Of a DNA stretch of 64,000 nucleotides, positions 24,680 to 34,373 are shown piece by piece (position 1 is the stretch's first letter; each line of letters opens with the position of its first letter). The translations under genes were made by a program, and so were the position numbers. The stretch covers positions 124,001-188,000 of the forward strand of contig JABFGB010000007.1 of NCBI GenBank assembly GCA_013112715.1, written 5' to 3'. The notes beneath the pieces are model-generated. The model saw nothing but the letters and a program-made list of their open reading frames with translations. It did not search any database and was not told where the DNA came from. The DNA is from Chloroflexota bacterium (lineage in GTDB: Bacteria; Chloroflexota; Anaerolineae; Aggregatilineales; J027).

Positions 24680-25105
24680 TTAGGTGGTTTGAGAATCGTC
24701 TTTCCGAATTAGGCCAATTCCAAGCACCAAGAGACCTGCCACCAGTACAACCGCGCCCCCATAGGCCAGATAGATGAGCGCATTGGGGTCGGTAGCGTCG
24801 GGCGATAAAACCGAAAGAAAGAATCCCAGCGGCAGCAAAAGTGCTGATGCTGGAATCGCTTCTCGTACAAACCACTTGAGACGGTTAGAAAGATTCGTCT
24901 CATCCACATAACGCAGGGCTACTAGCGACAGTATCAACAAAACACCCGCATGGGCATGGCCCGCTCGCCACAAATCTTGGCGCAACGCATTTTCCTGATA
25001 TTCAGGGTCATTGATGAGCAGAGTCAACACACTGACCCCACCAAATACCACTGTCGGTAATATCACCAGCAAAATTCCTGCCATTCGACGCGATTCCCGG
25101 CTCAT
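24680..25105 (-). CDS. Small four-helix membrane protein of unknown function
   Basis: A 141-residue protein with four predicted transmembrane segments (about residues 9-27, 50-65, 84-100 and 111-129). A polar motif WRAGHAHAG sits at the start of the second helix, with two histidines that could bind metal or haem; this is an observation, not a known signature to me. The start ATG at 25105 has AAGGAG 9 bases upstream; an ATG at 25129 lacks a site. It lies next to the ABC-2 exporter genes, 48 bases downstream of the last permease, and may be co-transcribed with them. Confidence 0.65.
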   Translation of the reverse strand: MSRESRRMAGILLVILPTVVFGGVSVLTLLINDPEYQENALRQDLWRAGHAHAGVLLILSLVALRYVDETNLSNRLKWFVREAIPASALLLPLGFFLSVLSPDATDPNALIYLAYGGAVVLVAGLLVLGIGLIRKDDSQTT

Positions 25106-25153
25106 GATGAAGTTCTCCTTTGCTGCCATGTGGCTTTGATGTTGGGAACATCA

Positions 25154-26383
25154 TTATTCGTAGCGAAAACGCGCTACCCCGATGATTCCAAATACAAGGG
25201 CCATCGCCAGCAGCACGCCGACTTCAGGCAGGACATCTAGCACGGTGCCATCGTAGTAAATCAAATCTTGGAAACCATCCATCACCCACGCGATGGGTGA
25301 TATATGCCCGATAATCCGCATGAATTCCGGCACAATATCCAGCGGCCACCATGCCCCACCTAGCGGAGCCAAGATAAATCCTGCTAACGACGCAATCGCC
25401 CCGGCCTGATTTTCATTTTTAACAAACGTCGCCAGCGCAAACCCCAATGCACCCCCGCATAGCAAAAACGCGATCACCAGTAGCGCAATTGCCAGATAGT
25501 TGCTGCCAAATTCTGCCCCCAAAAATCCACCGACGATATACAAGATAATGAACTGGATACCCGCATAAACCATCTGGGTCAGCATCTTGCCCGCCACGAC
25601 CTGATACTTGGGAATAGGCAGGGTAAATAGGCGCTGCAATGTGCCCGAATTGCGCTCACTGACCAATACACTCGCGGCATTGAGTAGGGTAAACAGCAAA
25701 AACATGCTGGAGACCCCCGGCACAGATTGATTCGCCCCCGTGCCAATTTCAGTTTCTTCGCCAGACGATTCTTCTTCAATCCTTGCTGGAGCATTTTGCC
25801 ACTGCTGTTCCGCCTGTGTATAAAGGGCGGTGAAATTTTCGGTTGTTCCTGTTGTTCCGGTAAGTGTCGCTAATTCTGGGTCATAGGCCAACTGCGCCAC
25901 GACGACTGAACTGCCCACCCGATTGCGAGCCGTGTTAATCATATTGGTCACAATTGTTGGGGCATTTAGGCTGTCGTTGCTGCGATATTCCAATGCCACA
26001 CTTGCGCCGCGCTGCAAGGCTTCCCCAAAACCTCCCGGAATGAGGATCGCCCCGCTGGTATCGCCTTCTTCAACCCGCTCCTTACCGACATCCGACCACG
26101 CATCGTCTTTACTTAAATCGCAGTCATCGGAATTTTCCCGGTTATACACGCATACTACTAGACTATCACCCCCGACAGCCTCTAATTGGTCAATAAAGGC
26201 TTTGGAGAGGGCCGTGTGGTCATTGTCCACCACATCAAGTCGGATGATCGGGTCGCCAGTGGTGATAGCCAGAGATAGCACCGACATAATCACCACTGGC
26301 ATGATAAGGGTGAATACGGCCAGATTGCGATCTTTGAACAGGCGTATCAAGTCATATCGGGTAATACTGAGTACCGTTCGCAT
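25154..26383 (-). CDS. ABC-2 type transporter permease (second of pair)
   Basis: A 409-residue membrane protein with one N-terminal helix (about residues 20-42), a long extracellular domain (residues 45-220) and five to six C-terminal helices, the layout of ABC-2 exporters such as the LnrMN/YhaP type. The extracytoplasmic domain carries Glu/Ser-rich stretches and a pair of cysteines (VVCVYNRENSDDCD). It follows the other permease by 16 bases and pairs with it in the membrane to export a hydrophobic compound, powered by the ATPase encoded first. GAGGG lies upstream of the ATG. The substrate is unknown; PadR control suggests a toxic or phenolic compound. Confidence 0.85.
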   Translation of the reverse strand: MRTVLSITRYDLIRLFKDRNLAVFTLIMPVVIMSVLSLAITTGDPIIRLDVVDNDHTALSKAFIDQLEAVGGDSLVVCVYNRENSDDCDLSKDDAWSDVGKERVEEGDTSGAILIPGGFGEALQRGASVALEYRSNDSLNAPTIVTNMINTARNRVGSSVVVAQLAYDPELATLTGTTGTTENFTALYTQAEQQWQNAPARIEEESSGEETEIGTGANQSVPGVSSMFLLFTLLNAASVLVSERNSGTLQRLFTLPIPKYQVVAGKMLTQMVYAGIQFIILYIVGGFLGAEFGSNYLAIALLVIAFLLCGGALGFALATFVKNENQAGAIASLAGFILAPLGGAWWPLDIVPEFMRIIGHISPIAWVMDGFQDLIYYDGTVLDVLPEVGVLLAMALVFGIIGVARFRYE

Positions 26384-26399
26384 GATTTTCCCTCACCCC

Positions 26400-27677
26400 C
26401 TATGAACGGAAACGCCGACCAAATTGGAACAGGGCAATCGTGAAAAATACGACGGCCATGCCCAGCAAAACCGCCACATTGGGCAAAATATCCATCACCG
26501 TCCCCCCATCAAAGGACAGTGTGGTAAACCCATCCAATCCCCAGCGATTGAGGGTGAGCATGGAAAGCTGACCCAGAACTGGCACATCACTGACGGGTAG
26601 AAATGCGCCGCCCAGCAAACCCGAGATGGTCAAAACAAGGGTGCTGATTGAACCACCCTGATCGGGATTTTTGGCAAACGAGGCAATCACAAGCGCAAAC
26701 CCCGCCCCTGCCGCAACTACCGACGCTAGCACCAACACAATCCCGATGGCATCCGTCCCCCAAACCGCGACCCCGCTGCCAAAAACGACATTGGCCGCAA
26801 ATATCATCGCCAGCATTAGGATCAACATCTGGAAGATGCCCGTTACATAGATACCAACCATCTTGCCCCCCAAATAGACGGTGCGCGGTGAGGGGGTAGT
26901 CCAAATACGCTGCATCGTCCAATTGCGTTGATCTACCAAAATACTGATCGCGCCATTAGAAAGGGCATAGGTCATGAACAGAATCGCCATCCCCGGCCCA
27001 AAATATTGCAGCGAATTAAATTCTTGCACATCGCCTTCAATACTCACCCGATTGAGGGTAATGGCTTCTTTTTCGCGCAATTGTTGGCTGGCCTGCCGCA
27101 CATACGCGACGGCAGCATCAACGGCCTGATTATTACGGGCAGCCTGCTCGGACGCATAGGGAATCCCGACCTGCAACGCGATATTTTGGTTATTGAGTTG
27201 GGTCGTCATACCATCAATAATCGAACGGGCTACATCACCGGGGATGCCTGCGCCGGGATTGTAATAGATCCGCAAGGTGCCGCCTTTGTCCGGGGTGATG
27301 ACATTCGCGGTGAAATCCTCCGGCACCACCACCAACACATCCAAATCGCCATCCCCAATCTGTCGACGAGCTTTCTTTTCATCAGTGATCGTCTTGCCGT
27401 CTATAAAATCGCTCAATTCCTCCGGTGGGGCTTCGACCAGAACCTGTGTGTAAATGTCGCCAAAGGCCTGCTCGACCTGTGTGCTACCCGTATCAAGATT
27501 CAGCACCCCAACTTTGGCTGCTTCAACGTCCACATCATTGGAGCCGCCCCCAAACGCCGCGCCGATAATCATGCTGATGGCAAGTGGACTAGCGAAATTA
27601 AACAGCAGGGCAGAACGATCTGTAAGCGCTTGGTAAATATCGGCCCAAGCGATGGCTTGGATTTTTCGCCATATCAT
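26400..27677 (-). CDS. ABC-2 type transporter permease (first of pair)
   Basis: A 425-residue permease with the same plan as its neighbour: an N-terminal helix (about residues 18-40), a 180-residue extracellular domain, and C-terminal helices from about residue 225 (MAILFMTYALSNGAISILV) to the end. TTPSPRTVYLGGK in the loop before the third helix is typical of ABC-2 coupling regions. AGGAG ends 9 bases before the ATG at 27677; the ATG at 27683 is only 3 bases from the site and was rejected. It lies 17 bases after the ATPase stop, within the PadR-controlled operon. The two permeases are paralogues that probably form a heterodimer. Confidence 0.85.
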   Translation of the reverse strand: MIWRKIQAIAWADIYQALTDRSALLFNFASPLAISMIIGAAFGGGSNDVDVEAAKVGVLNLDTGSTQVEQAFGDIYTQVLVEAPPEELSDFIDGKTITDEKKARRQIGDGDLDVLVVVPEDFTANVITPDKGGTLRIYYNPGAGIPGDVARSIIDGMTTQLNNQNIALQVGIPYASEQAARNNQAVDAAVAYVRQASQQLREKEAITLNRVSIEGDVQEFNSLQYFGPGMAILFMTYALSNGAISILVDQRNWTMQRIWTTPSPRTVYLGGKMVGIYVTGIFQMLILMLAMIFAANVVFGSGVAVWGTDAIGIVLVLASVVAAGAGFALVIASFAKNPDQGGSISTLVLTISGLLGGAFLPVSDVPVLGQLSMLTLNRWGLDGFTTLSFDGGTVMDILPNVAVLLGMAVVFFTIALFQFGRRFRS

Positions 27678-27694
27678 GGTCATCTTCTCCTAAG

Positions 27695-28651
27695 TTAATC
27701 GCGGAGGGCGCGTCCGGTCAGTTGCAGGAACACGGCTTCGAGGTTGGGTTCTTCAATCTCGACTCCGTGCAGCGCAAGCCCAGCCTCGTTGATAATCCGA
27801 ATTGCTTCTGGCAGTTGTTGGCGACCATCCCGCGCAATCAGCCGCACTTCGCCATCAGTAGTCTCGGCCCGTTGAATATTCGGAATCGCACCTAGCCGTT
27901 CAACCACTAACGCAGGTGGTTCTGGCAGTGTCAACCGAATAACATCGTATTCCCCAACTGTCTTGACCAATTCATCTAGCGTTCCCAATGCGATGATCTG
28001 CCCGTGATCTATAATGCCGATCCGGTTGCTCAGTTCTTGGGCCTCTTCCATATAGTGCGTGGTATACAGCACGGTCATGCCCTGCTGATTGAGTTCTTTG
28101 ACCGTATCCAAAATATTGCGACGGCTCTGCGGGTCAATGGCAACAGTGGGTTCATCCAAAAATAGCATTTTGGGGCGGTGCATCAATCCGACCCCGATAT
28201 TGACGCGCCGCTTCATTCCACCCGAATACTCACTGATTTTGTCGTTGGCCCGATCTTTGAGGTCAATAAATTCCAGCACCTCATCGGTTCGCTTGCTCAA
28301 ATTTTTGCCAGACAACCCATACAGCGTGCCAAATAAATTCAGATTTTGGCGGGCGCTGAGATTAGGGTAGAGCGCCAAATCTTGTGGCACGACCCCGATC
28401 TGTTTTTTTACATCCAGCGGCTGCTTGGTGATGCTAAATCCCCCCAGCACCACATCCCCCGCCGTTGGGGTCAACAAGCCGCTCATCATGCTGATAATGG
28501 TCGTTTTGCCCGCCCCGTTTGGCCCCAGCAGGCTAAAAATCTCACCTTCCAAAATTTCGAGATTCACCCCCTCTTTTGGCCCAACCGCATACGGGCCATC
28601 GGGTGGCGAATACTGTTTCCGAAGATGGTCGAGCTTTACAAATGTCGCCAT
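27695..28651 (-). CDS. ABC transporter ATPase (drug-export type)
   Basis: A 318-residue ATP-binding subunit. Walker A is GPNGAGKTT, the Q-loop is near VVPQDLAL, the ABC signature is SGGMKRR and Walker B is MLFLDEPTV, followed by the H-loop TTHYMEEA. The C-terminal 80 residues form the extension of daunorubicin-resistance (DrrA/CcmA)-type ATPases. It powers the two permeases downstream. It starts 35 bases after the padR-type gene on the same strand, so sensor and exporter are one unit. AAGGGAG precedes the ATG by about 10 bases. Confidence 0.9.
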   Translation of the reverse strand: MATFVKLDHLRKQYSPPDGPYAVGPKEGVNLEILEGEIFSLLGPNGAGKTTIISMMSGLLTPTAGDVVLGGFSITKQPLDVKKQIGVVPQDLALYPNLSARQNLNLFGTLYGLSGKNLSKRTDEVLEFIDLKDRANDKISEYSGGMKRRVNIGVGLMHRPKMLFLDEPTVAIDPQSRRNILDTVKELNQQGMTVLYTTHYMEEAQELSNRIGIIDHGQIIALGTLDELVKTVGEYDVIRLTLPEPPALVVERLGAIPNIQRAETTDGEVRLIARDGRQQLPEAIRIINEAGLALHGVEIEEPNLEAVFLQLTGRALRD

Positions 28652-28686
28652 GATAAGGCATTCTCCCTTCGCCTAATTGCGCTTGC

Positions 28687-29235
28687 TCATTCCCTAGTTT
28701 CCAAATCGCCTAACTGCTGGATCGTCTCGTCACACCATTCCAACCACGCCTGTGTGATCTTGAGACCAGCTTGCAAAGTGAGCATCCAAAAAAACGCATC
28801 TTTTGGATACTGTTCCGCATGTTGGGCAATCAAGGTTTTGACTGCATGGTATTGCTGCAATATCTTGGTAAATTGATTACGTTGGGCAGTTACTTGTTGT
28901 TTCAAAACACTGGGTGGCGTAAGCGTTCCGAAAAATACACGCAGCAAATTCGATTCGCGGATGGGAGGACATTCAAAATCCTCTTGAAGCCACTCTTGAA
29001 GCGCTTTCTGACCTACTTCGGTAATGGTATATACCTTGCGATTCCGAGCGTTAGCTGGATCAGCTTCAACCACGACATACTTGGCCTGCTCCAATTGGTC
29101 GAGCGTGCGATAGATTTGTGGCAAATCGGCCTGCCAAACATAGCTTGGCCCTTCTTCAAAATAGGTCTTGATGTCGTAGCCAGATTGCGGCCCTGCACTT
29201 GCCAGTATCCCCAAAATCCCAAATTTGAGTGACAT
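28687..29235 (-). CDS. PadR-family transcriptional regulator
   Basis: A 182-residue regulator. The N-terminal winged helix shows the PadR pattern GILGILASAGPQSGYDIKTYFEE...QIYRTLDQLEQAKYV and the C-terminal half is the helical dimer/ligand domain (long QVTAQRNQFTKILQQYHAVKTLIA helix). PadR proteins repress exporter genes until a ligand binds. It is the first gene of the exporter operon and a 32-bp palindrome lies 35 bases upstream, so autorepression is likely. GGAGG lies 12 bases before the ATG. Confidence 0.9.
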   Translation of the reverse strand: MSLKFGILGILASAGPQSGYDIKTYFEEGPSYVWQADLPQIYRTLDQLEQAKYVVVEADPANARNRKVYTITEVGQKALQEWLQEDFECPPIRESNLLRVFFGTLTPPSVLKQQVTAQRNQFTKILQQYHAVKTLIAQHAEQYPKDAFFWMLTLQAGLKITQAWLEWCDETIQQLGDLETRE

Positions 29236-29269
29236 AGCAGATAAATGCCTCCATATAGATACCTAATCA

Positions 29270-29301
29270 TATATGTCAACACATCTATGTATTGACATAT
29301 A
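29270..29301. promoter_or_regulatory. Palindromic operator and promoter of the PadR/ABC operon
   Basis: TATATGTCAA (29270-29279) and its exact complement TTGACATATA (29292-29301) flank a 12-base spacer. On the minus strand the TTGACA within 29274-29279 can act as the -35 of the padR operon, so a bound dimer would block polymerase. PadR operators are of this kind (two half-sites spaced around one turn). Confidence 0.7.
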
Positions 29302-29341
29302 CGATACGCGATATTTTTGAGAACGTCAAGAGGGCAAAAAT

Positions 29342-30124
29342 TTAGGGAAGGGTTGGAAGATGTGTTTTGAGCGAGGGAATCGCCACCCGTTCATCTATCA
29401 TCCGCTGGTCATAGACAAAATCTTCATTTGGCTCAATTTTCCAACGATTGCCATGTCGCTGATTCAACGCAACCGCGATTTCATAAAATGTCCATCGAGT
29501 ATTGGAATCCACCAGATATAACCCCGGTGTGCCATTTGCCAATTTAACGAGTGTCTCAGCAGTATCAGTGATAAACGAGCACGCGGGATACCAACGGGTA
29601 CTGGCGGTTATCTGGCCTTCTTTTTGCATCTGCGTCTCAAAAAAACCAACCATGTGGCGGCTGTTCGTATCCTCGCCGATCTGCCACCCAATCCGAGCAA
29701 TCACGGCGTTCGGGTTTTGTTCCATTACCCTTTCTTCGGCACGGCGCTTTTCATAACCATACCCCTCGGTGGCATTCGGCTTGGATTCTGGGGTAAACGG
29801 CCCTTTGGCAAAATCAGTAAAAACCATGATTGAACTGGTAAACACAAAACGGACATCCAATACGCGGCAAATCCACGCCAGTTCACTCGTCCATTCATAA
29901 TTGACCAACCACAATTCATTTTCGCGGCCTGTCGGGGTGGAGGCAGTAGCAAGGTGAAACAATACCTCTGGTTTTTCGGCCCGCACAAAGGCTTCCATCG
30001 CTGCATAATCATCAATCGGCGTCTGTTGGCGATTCCATGCCACCACCATGTTGCCCTGTGATTCCAGATAATGTTTTAATCCCGTACCAACCGCGCCACT
30101 TGCACCTGTTATCAACACTCGCAT
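29342..30124 (-). CDS. Extended SDR / NAD-dependent epimerase-like protein (RmlD-like)
   Basis: A 260-residue Rossmann-fold protein. The NAD(P)-binding glycine motif is GASGAVGTGL, Ser in FTSSIMVF and the YxxxK active pair (YGYEK) are present, and FHLATAST is the typical fourth-strand motif. It resembles dTDP-4-dehydrorhamnose reductases/UDP-sugar epimerases; the substrate is unknown. There is no neighbouring sugar-nucleotide pathway. GAGGAGAT lies about 8 bases before the ATG. It is a single gene between the PadR operon and greA, reading in the same direction. Confidence 0.8.
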   Translation of the reverse strand: MRVLITGASGAVGTGLKHYLESQGNMVVAWNRQQTPIDDYAAMEAFVRAEKPEVLFHLATASTPTGRENELWLVNYEWTSELAWICRVLDVRFVFTSSIMVFTDFAKGPFTPESKPNATEGYGYEKRRAEERVMEQNPNAVIARIGWQIGEDTNSRHMVGFFETQMQKEGQITASTRWYPACSFITDTAETLVKLANGTPGLYLVDSNTRWTFYEIAVALNQRHGNRWKIEPNEDFVYDQRMIDERVAIPSLKTHLPTLP

Positions 30125-30233
30125 AGTTCAAACATCTCCTCTGCAAAAAAATAAATTCGCAGCGCCAAAGCCGATACGACCTTCGACGCTGCGTGTGAGT
30201 AGTCATTTAGCGTTGTGAGATGCGGAGGGTAAA

Positions 30234-30701
30234 TCAGTGGACTTTCTTGATCTTGACTTTCATCTGACCATCAGGGGTTTGATACTTGACGGTTTGTCCG
30301 ACTTTTTTCCCAAGCAGTGCCGCTCCAAGCGGGCTTTCATTGGAGATGCGGCCTTCACGCGGATTGGCTTCGGCTGGCCCGACAATACGGTAGGTTTCGG
30401 GATCAAATCCCTCTTCCTGAATCGTCACCTCGGAACCAACCCGCACCACGCCATTACTACCATCTTCATCAATGATGGTAGCACTACGTAAAATAGCTTC
30501 CAGATAACGGATGCGGCCTTCCAAAAAACCCTGCCGTTCTTTGGCGTCATGATAATCGGCGTTTTCCGAAAGGTCGCCCATCGCAATCGCCTCTTTGAGT
30601 TTCGCGGCCAATGCTGGACGTTCGACATTCAGCAGTTGGTCAAGCTCCTCGCGTAGGGTTTTGGCACCATCAGCGGTCAGGAAATTTTGCTCATCAGTCA
30701 T
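30234..30701 (-). CDS. greA: Transcription elongation factor GreA
   Basis: A 155-residue factor that makes stalled RNA polymerase cleave its back-tracked transcript. The N-terminal coiled coil with its tip acidic motif is visible (GDLSENADYHDAKERQGFLEGR), and the C-terminal FKBP-like domain ends with GRISNESPLGAALLGKKVG and YQTPDGQMKVKIKKV. The ATG at 30701 has GGGAG 8 bases upstream; a TTG at 30716 is less likely. It lies downstream of dgt on the same strand with a 75-base gap, so the two may be transcribed together. Confidence 0.95.
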   Translation of the reverse strand: MTDEQNFLTADGAKTLREELDQLLNVERPALAAKLKEAIAMGDLSENADYHDAKERQGFLEGRIRYLEAILRSATIIDEDGSNGVVRVGSEVTIQEEGFDPETYRIVGPAEANPREGRISNESPLGAALLGKKVGQTVKYQTPDGQMKVKIKKVH

Positions 30702-30776
30702 AGCACGTTCTCCCAATGAATAAAAACAAAATCAGGATTTCGTTCAACAAGGTTTAATAAATGAGTTTATTGATCG

Positions 30777-31937
30777 TCAAGGTCGCTCAAAGGGGGAAAA
30801 TAATCGCTCCCATTCTTGCAAAGCATAACGGTCAGTCATCCCTGCAATATAATCCGTAACGGCCCGATGCTGACCGCGTTCATCAAACTTTTCACGCACC
30901 GATACTGGCAATTGTGCTGGTTCATCAACGTAAGCTGTGAACAAATCCTGCAAAAAACGCCGCGCTTTACGGCTCATCCGCACCACCCGAAAATGGCGAT
31001 ACAAATTGTCGAACAAAAAGGTTTTGAATTGGCGGTTCATGGTCGCAAAACGCTCTGAATGCCGCACCAAGTTATAATCCAACCGTTGCACATCTTCGGG
31101 TGTCTGCACACCAGAAGCATCTATCGCGTCGGAAGTGCTGTTGATCGCATCAAATAGCTGCAATCCGACCATACGACGAATCAGCCGATGCCGCATCAAC
31201 TCCGCCAACGTGCCATTTTTATATCCAACCTCATTCGAAAGATACTGCCACCATTCAATCCCGGCGAGTTGGTCAGGGACTAAAAGGCCACTGCGCAGAC
31301 CGTCATCCAGATCATGCGCGTTATACGCCATTTCATCGGAGATGTTGGCAATTTGCGCTTCAAGGCTGGCTCTTAGGTTTGGGTCAAAACCAAAACCCGA
31401 CGCATCACTATTATCGTACTCTGTCTCGTGTTTGACAATTCCTTCTCGTGCTTCATACGAAAGATTGAGGCCCGGCCAATTCGGATAGCGCCGTTCCAAT
31501 TCGGTGACAATGCGATAGGATTGCTTGTTATGCTCAAAGCCGCCGTGTGCCGCCATACATTCATTCAGGGCACTCTCGCCAGCATGACCAAAGGGCGGAT
31601 GACCTAAATCATGCGCTAGACAGATAACCTCCACTAAATCTTCATTGGCCCCTATTGCCCGTGCCAAACTGCGTCCAATTTGAGCCACTTCTAAGGTATG
31701 GGTCAGCCGCGTCCGATAATAATCCCCCTCAAAATTGACAAACACCTGCGTCTTATATTCGAGGCGACGAAACGCTGTCGTATGAATAACCCGATCGCGG
31801 TCACGTTGAAAAATGGTACGATGTTCCGGGTCTGCATCGGGATATTCCGTCCCTCGGCTGTCGGCGCTTTTTAGGGCATATGAAGCCAAGAACTGTTTTT
31901 CTTGCTCTTCTAACCGCTCCCTCGAAATTTTGACCAC
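30777..31937 (-). CDS. dgt: Deoxyguanosinetriphosphate triphosphohydrolase (dGTPase-like HD protein)
   Basis: A 386-residue HD-domain phosphohydrolase that removes triphosphate from dNTPs and so lowers dNTP pools. The family signature is clear: HTTAFRRLEYKTQVF, YRTRLTHTLEVAQIGRS, and the metal-binding AHDLGHPPFGHAGE, then SYEAREGIVKHE and the second HD-type site ISDEMAYNAHDLDDGL. The start is a GTG at 31937 preceded by GAGGA; no better start is seen. It lies upstream of greA on the same strand. Members of the shorter dGTPase class act on several dNTPs, so substrate range is not fixed. Confidence 0.93.
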   Translation of the reverse strand: MVKISRERLEEQEKQFLASYALKSADSRGTEYPDADPEHRTIFQRDRDRVIHTTAFRRLEYKTQVFVNFEGDYYRTRLTHTLEVAQIGRSLARAIGANEDLVEVICLAHDLGHPPFGHAGESALNECMAAHGGFEHNKQSYRIVTELERRYPNWPGLNLSYEAREGIVKHETEYDNSDASGFGFDPNLRASLEAQIANISDEMAYNAHDLDDGLRSGLLVPDQLAGIEWWQYLSNEVGYKNGTLAELMRHRLIRRMVGLQLFDAINSTSDAIDASGVQTPEDVQRLDYNLVRHSERFATMNRQFKTFLFDNLYRHFRVVRMSRKARRFLQDLFTAYVDEPAQLPVSVREKFDERGQHRAVTDYIAGMTDRYALQEWERLFSPFERP

Positions 31938-32013
31938 TGCATCCTCGGCGTTGACAAATCATTACTAAATATTAACCGAATTTTAGCCTAAATTCCCACC
32001 TATGGGGTAACAA

Positions 32014-32043
32014 ATAAAAAGGGCGAGTGACCGACCCCGCCCC
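32014..32043 (-). terminator. Terminator downstream of uvrB
   Basis: GGGCG at 32021-32025 pairs with CGCCC at 32038-32042. Read on the minus strand the hairpin is followed by TTTTTATTTG. It closely resembles the hairpin at 47094-47123. Confidence 0.65.
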
Positions 32044-32081
32044 TATTGGTTTCTCGTTGGTGACTGGTGGGTTTCTAGCAC

Positions 32082-34187
32082 CTAATTCATGCGGGCATTC
32101 CGCCGTCCCCGACCTTGCTTGGGGTTTGCGGCGGCCTCCATCTCTTGCACCAACATCAACGAGAGGTCATCGCTGGTCTGGCCCTTCTTGAGTACAAGGG
32201 CTTGACGCAGTTCGATGATCTGGTCACGCAGCAAGGCCGCTTTCTCAAATTCCAGTGACTTGGCAGCGCGGCGCATTTCCTCTTCCAATTCTTGCACCAA
32301 CCGCATAATCTCCTCAGTGGGTAATTCATGTAGCGGCACAGCAGGCGCGACTTCTGCTTCGGCCTCGCCCGCCTCTTCCACATGCAAACTGCGCACTCGA
32401 TCCGTCAAATCGCGTACCTCTTTGATGATGCTCTTGGGTTCGATGCCATGTTCAGTATTATAGGCAATCTGGATGTCGCGGCGGCGGTCGGTCTCATCAA
32501 TCGCCTCTTTCATCGAGTCCGTCATCTTATCGGCATACATGATGACTTTGCCTTCGACATGCCGTGCCGCCCGTCCGATGTTTTGAATCAGGGCACGGGT
32601 CGAACGCAGGAACCCTTCTTTATCCGCGTCCAGAATAGCGACCAACGATACTTCCGGCAGGTCAAGCCCTTCACGCAAAAGGTTGACGCCGACCACCACA
32701 TCATAGACCCCCAACCGCAAGTCGCGTAGAATCTCGATACGTTCAATCGTATCAATCTCGGCGTGTAGATAGTGCGTCTTGATGCCGGACTCAATCATGT
32801 ATTCCGACAAATCCTCCGCCATACGCTGCGTCAGTGTCACAATCAAGGCCCGTTGACCGATGGCGACCCGCTGCGTCACTTCGCGCAGTAAATCATCAAT
32901 CTGCCCATTCGTCGGACGCACCTCGACCATCGGATCAACAATCCCCGTCGGGCGGATGACTTGCTGAACAACTCGATCTTTGCGCTTTTCTTCATACGGG
33001 CCGGGAGTCGCCGACATATAAATCGTTGTCCCCATCCGGGCTTCAAATTCGGCAAAATTGAGAGGGCGGTTATCAAGCGCACTCGGTAAACGAAAGCCGT
33101 GCTGCACCAGCAATTCCTTGCGTGAACGGTCTCCCCCCGACATACCGTTAATCTGCGGGATGGTCATGTGGCTTTCATCAATGACCAACAAGTGATCTTT
33201 AGGGAGATAGTCCAACAACGTCCACGGGGCCGTGCCCGCCAACCGCCGATCCAAATGCCGCGAATAGTTTTCAATCCCGCCGCAAAACCCGACCTCACGC
33301 AGCATCTCAAGGTCATAACGAGTACGCTGTTCCAAGCGTTGGGCCTCCAACAGCTTACCCGCTTGTTTCATATTGGAAAGCTGTACTTCCAGTTCCAATT
33401 CAATATCGCGGATGGCCTCTTCCATTTTTTCGCTTTCGGCGACAAAGTGCTTGACTGGGAAGATGGATATTTCATCACGTTCGGTGATGATCTCGCCCGT
33501 CAGTGGCTCAAATTCGACAATCCGTTCAATCTCATCCCCGAACATCGAAACCCGAATCGCGTTCTGGCTATAGGTGGGCCAAATTTCGAGTGTATCCCCA
33601 CGTACCCGGAACGTGCCTGTCTGCAATTCCATATCGTTACGGTTGAAATAGATACTGACCAGATGGCGCAAAATCAAGTCACGCCGTTGGTTCTGCCCGA
33701 CCTTTAAATCGAGCATCAGGCGCCCCCACGCCACCGGGCTGCCGATACCATAAATACACGATACCGACGCCACAATCAGCACATCTTTGCGGGTCATCAG
33801 GGAAAACGTCGCGGCAAGGCGCAGGCGGTCAATATCCTCATTAATCTGCGAGACCTTCTCGATATACAGGTCATGCTTGGGCACATACGCTTCCGGCTGA
33901 TAGTAATCGTAATAACTGACAAAATATTCCACCGCGTTGTTGGGAAAGAACTGCTTAAATTCCGAATACAACTGCGCGGCCAGCGTCTTGTTATGCGCGA
34001 TAATCAGGGTCGTGCGGTTGGTTTGGGCCACCACATTCGCCAATGTAAAAGTCTTACCTGTGCCTGTCGCACCGAGTAAAATTTGATTGGTCAATCCAGA
34101 ATTGATGCCTTCGACCAGTTCACGAATGGCTTGGGGCTGGTCGCCGGTGGGCTGATAATCCGAGACAAGTTGGAACTTGGCTTCCAT
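32082..34187 (-). CDS. uvrB: UvrABC system protein B
   Basis: A 701-residue damage-recognition helicase of nucleotide-excision repair. Walker A is [10 protein letters not shown], the DNA-clamping beta-hairpin is [13 protein letters not shown], the DEAD-type box is VIDESHMT, and the C-terminal UvrC-interacting domain is [20 protein letters not shown] with a coiled coil. It acts with UvrA and UvrC, which are not in the window. The ATG at 34187 starts at the conserved MEAKFQLV and has GGTGGAGG upstream; extension to 34235 has no site. A terminator with a T run lies after the stop. Confidence 0.96.
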   Translation of the reverse strand: MEAKFQLVSDYQPTGDQPQAIRELVEGINSGLTNQILLGATGTGKTFTLANVVAQTNRTTLIIAHNKTLAAQLYSEFKQFFPNNAVEYFVSYYDYYQPEAYVPKHDLYIEKVSQINEDIDRLRLAATFSLMTRKDVLIVASVSCIYGIGSPVAWGRLMLDLKVGQNQRRDLILRHLVSIYFNRNDMELQTGTFRVRGDTLEIWPTYSQNAIRVSMFGDEIERIVEFEPLTGEIITERDEISIFPVKHFVAESEKMEEAIRDIELELEVQLSNMKQAGKLLEAQRLEQRTRYDLEMLREVGFCGGIENYSRHLDRRLAGTAPWTLLDYLPKDHLLVIDESHMTIPQINGMSGGDRSRKELLVQHGFRLPSALDNRPLNFAEFEARMGTTIYMSATPGPYEEKRKDRVVQQVIRPTGIVDPMVEVRPTNGQIDDLLREVTQRVAIGQRALIVTLTQRMAEDLSEYMIESGIKTHYLHAEIDTIERIEILRDLRLGVYDVVVGVNLLREGLDLPEVSLVAILDADKEGFLRSTRALIQNIGRAARHVEGKVIMYADKMTDSMKEAIDETDRRRDIQIAYNTEHGIEPKSIIKEVRDLTDRVRSLHVEEAGEAEAEVAPAVPLHELPTEEIMRLVQELEEEMRRAAKSLEFEKAALLRDQIIELRQALVLKKGQTSDDLSLMLVQEMEAAANPKQGRGRRNARMN

Positions 34188-34373
34188 AATCCTCCACCTA
34201 GATTGGGTAATATGAGTCAGGGGGTCAGCGAACAATCGTTCTATTCTAGCGCATCCTAAGCCGATTGACCAGTATCAAATCTCCGCCGAAAGCAGTAGGA
34301 ACGGGTTATCGCTGAAATTCGTTATGGGCATGTCGTAAATTTCAAAGGAATTATCACTGAGAGGAAACTCATC

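Noticed and set aside
26928-27698. 256-residue rightward open frame opposite the first ABC-2 permease
   Set aside because: It mirrors a clear permease on the other strand, has no ribosome-binding site and no domain; it is a frame shadow.
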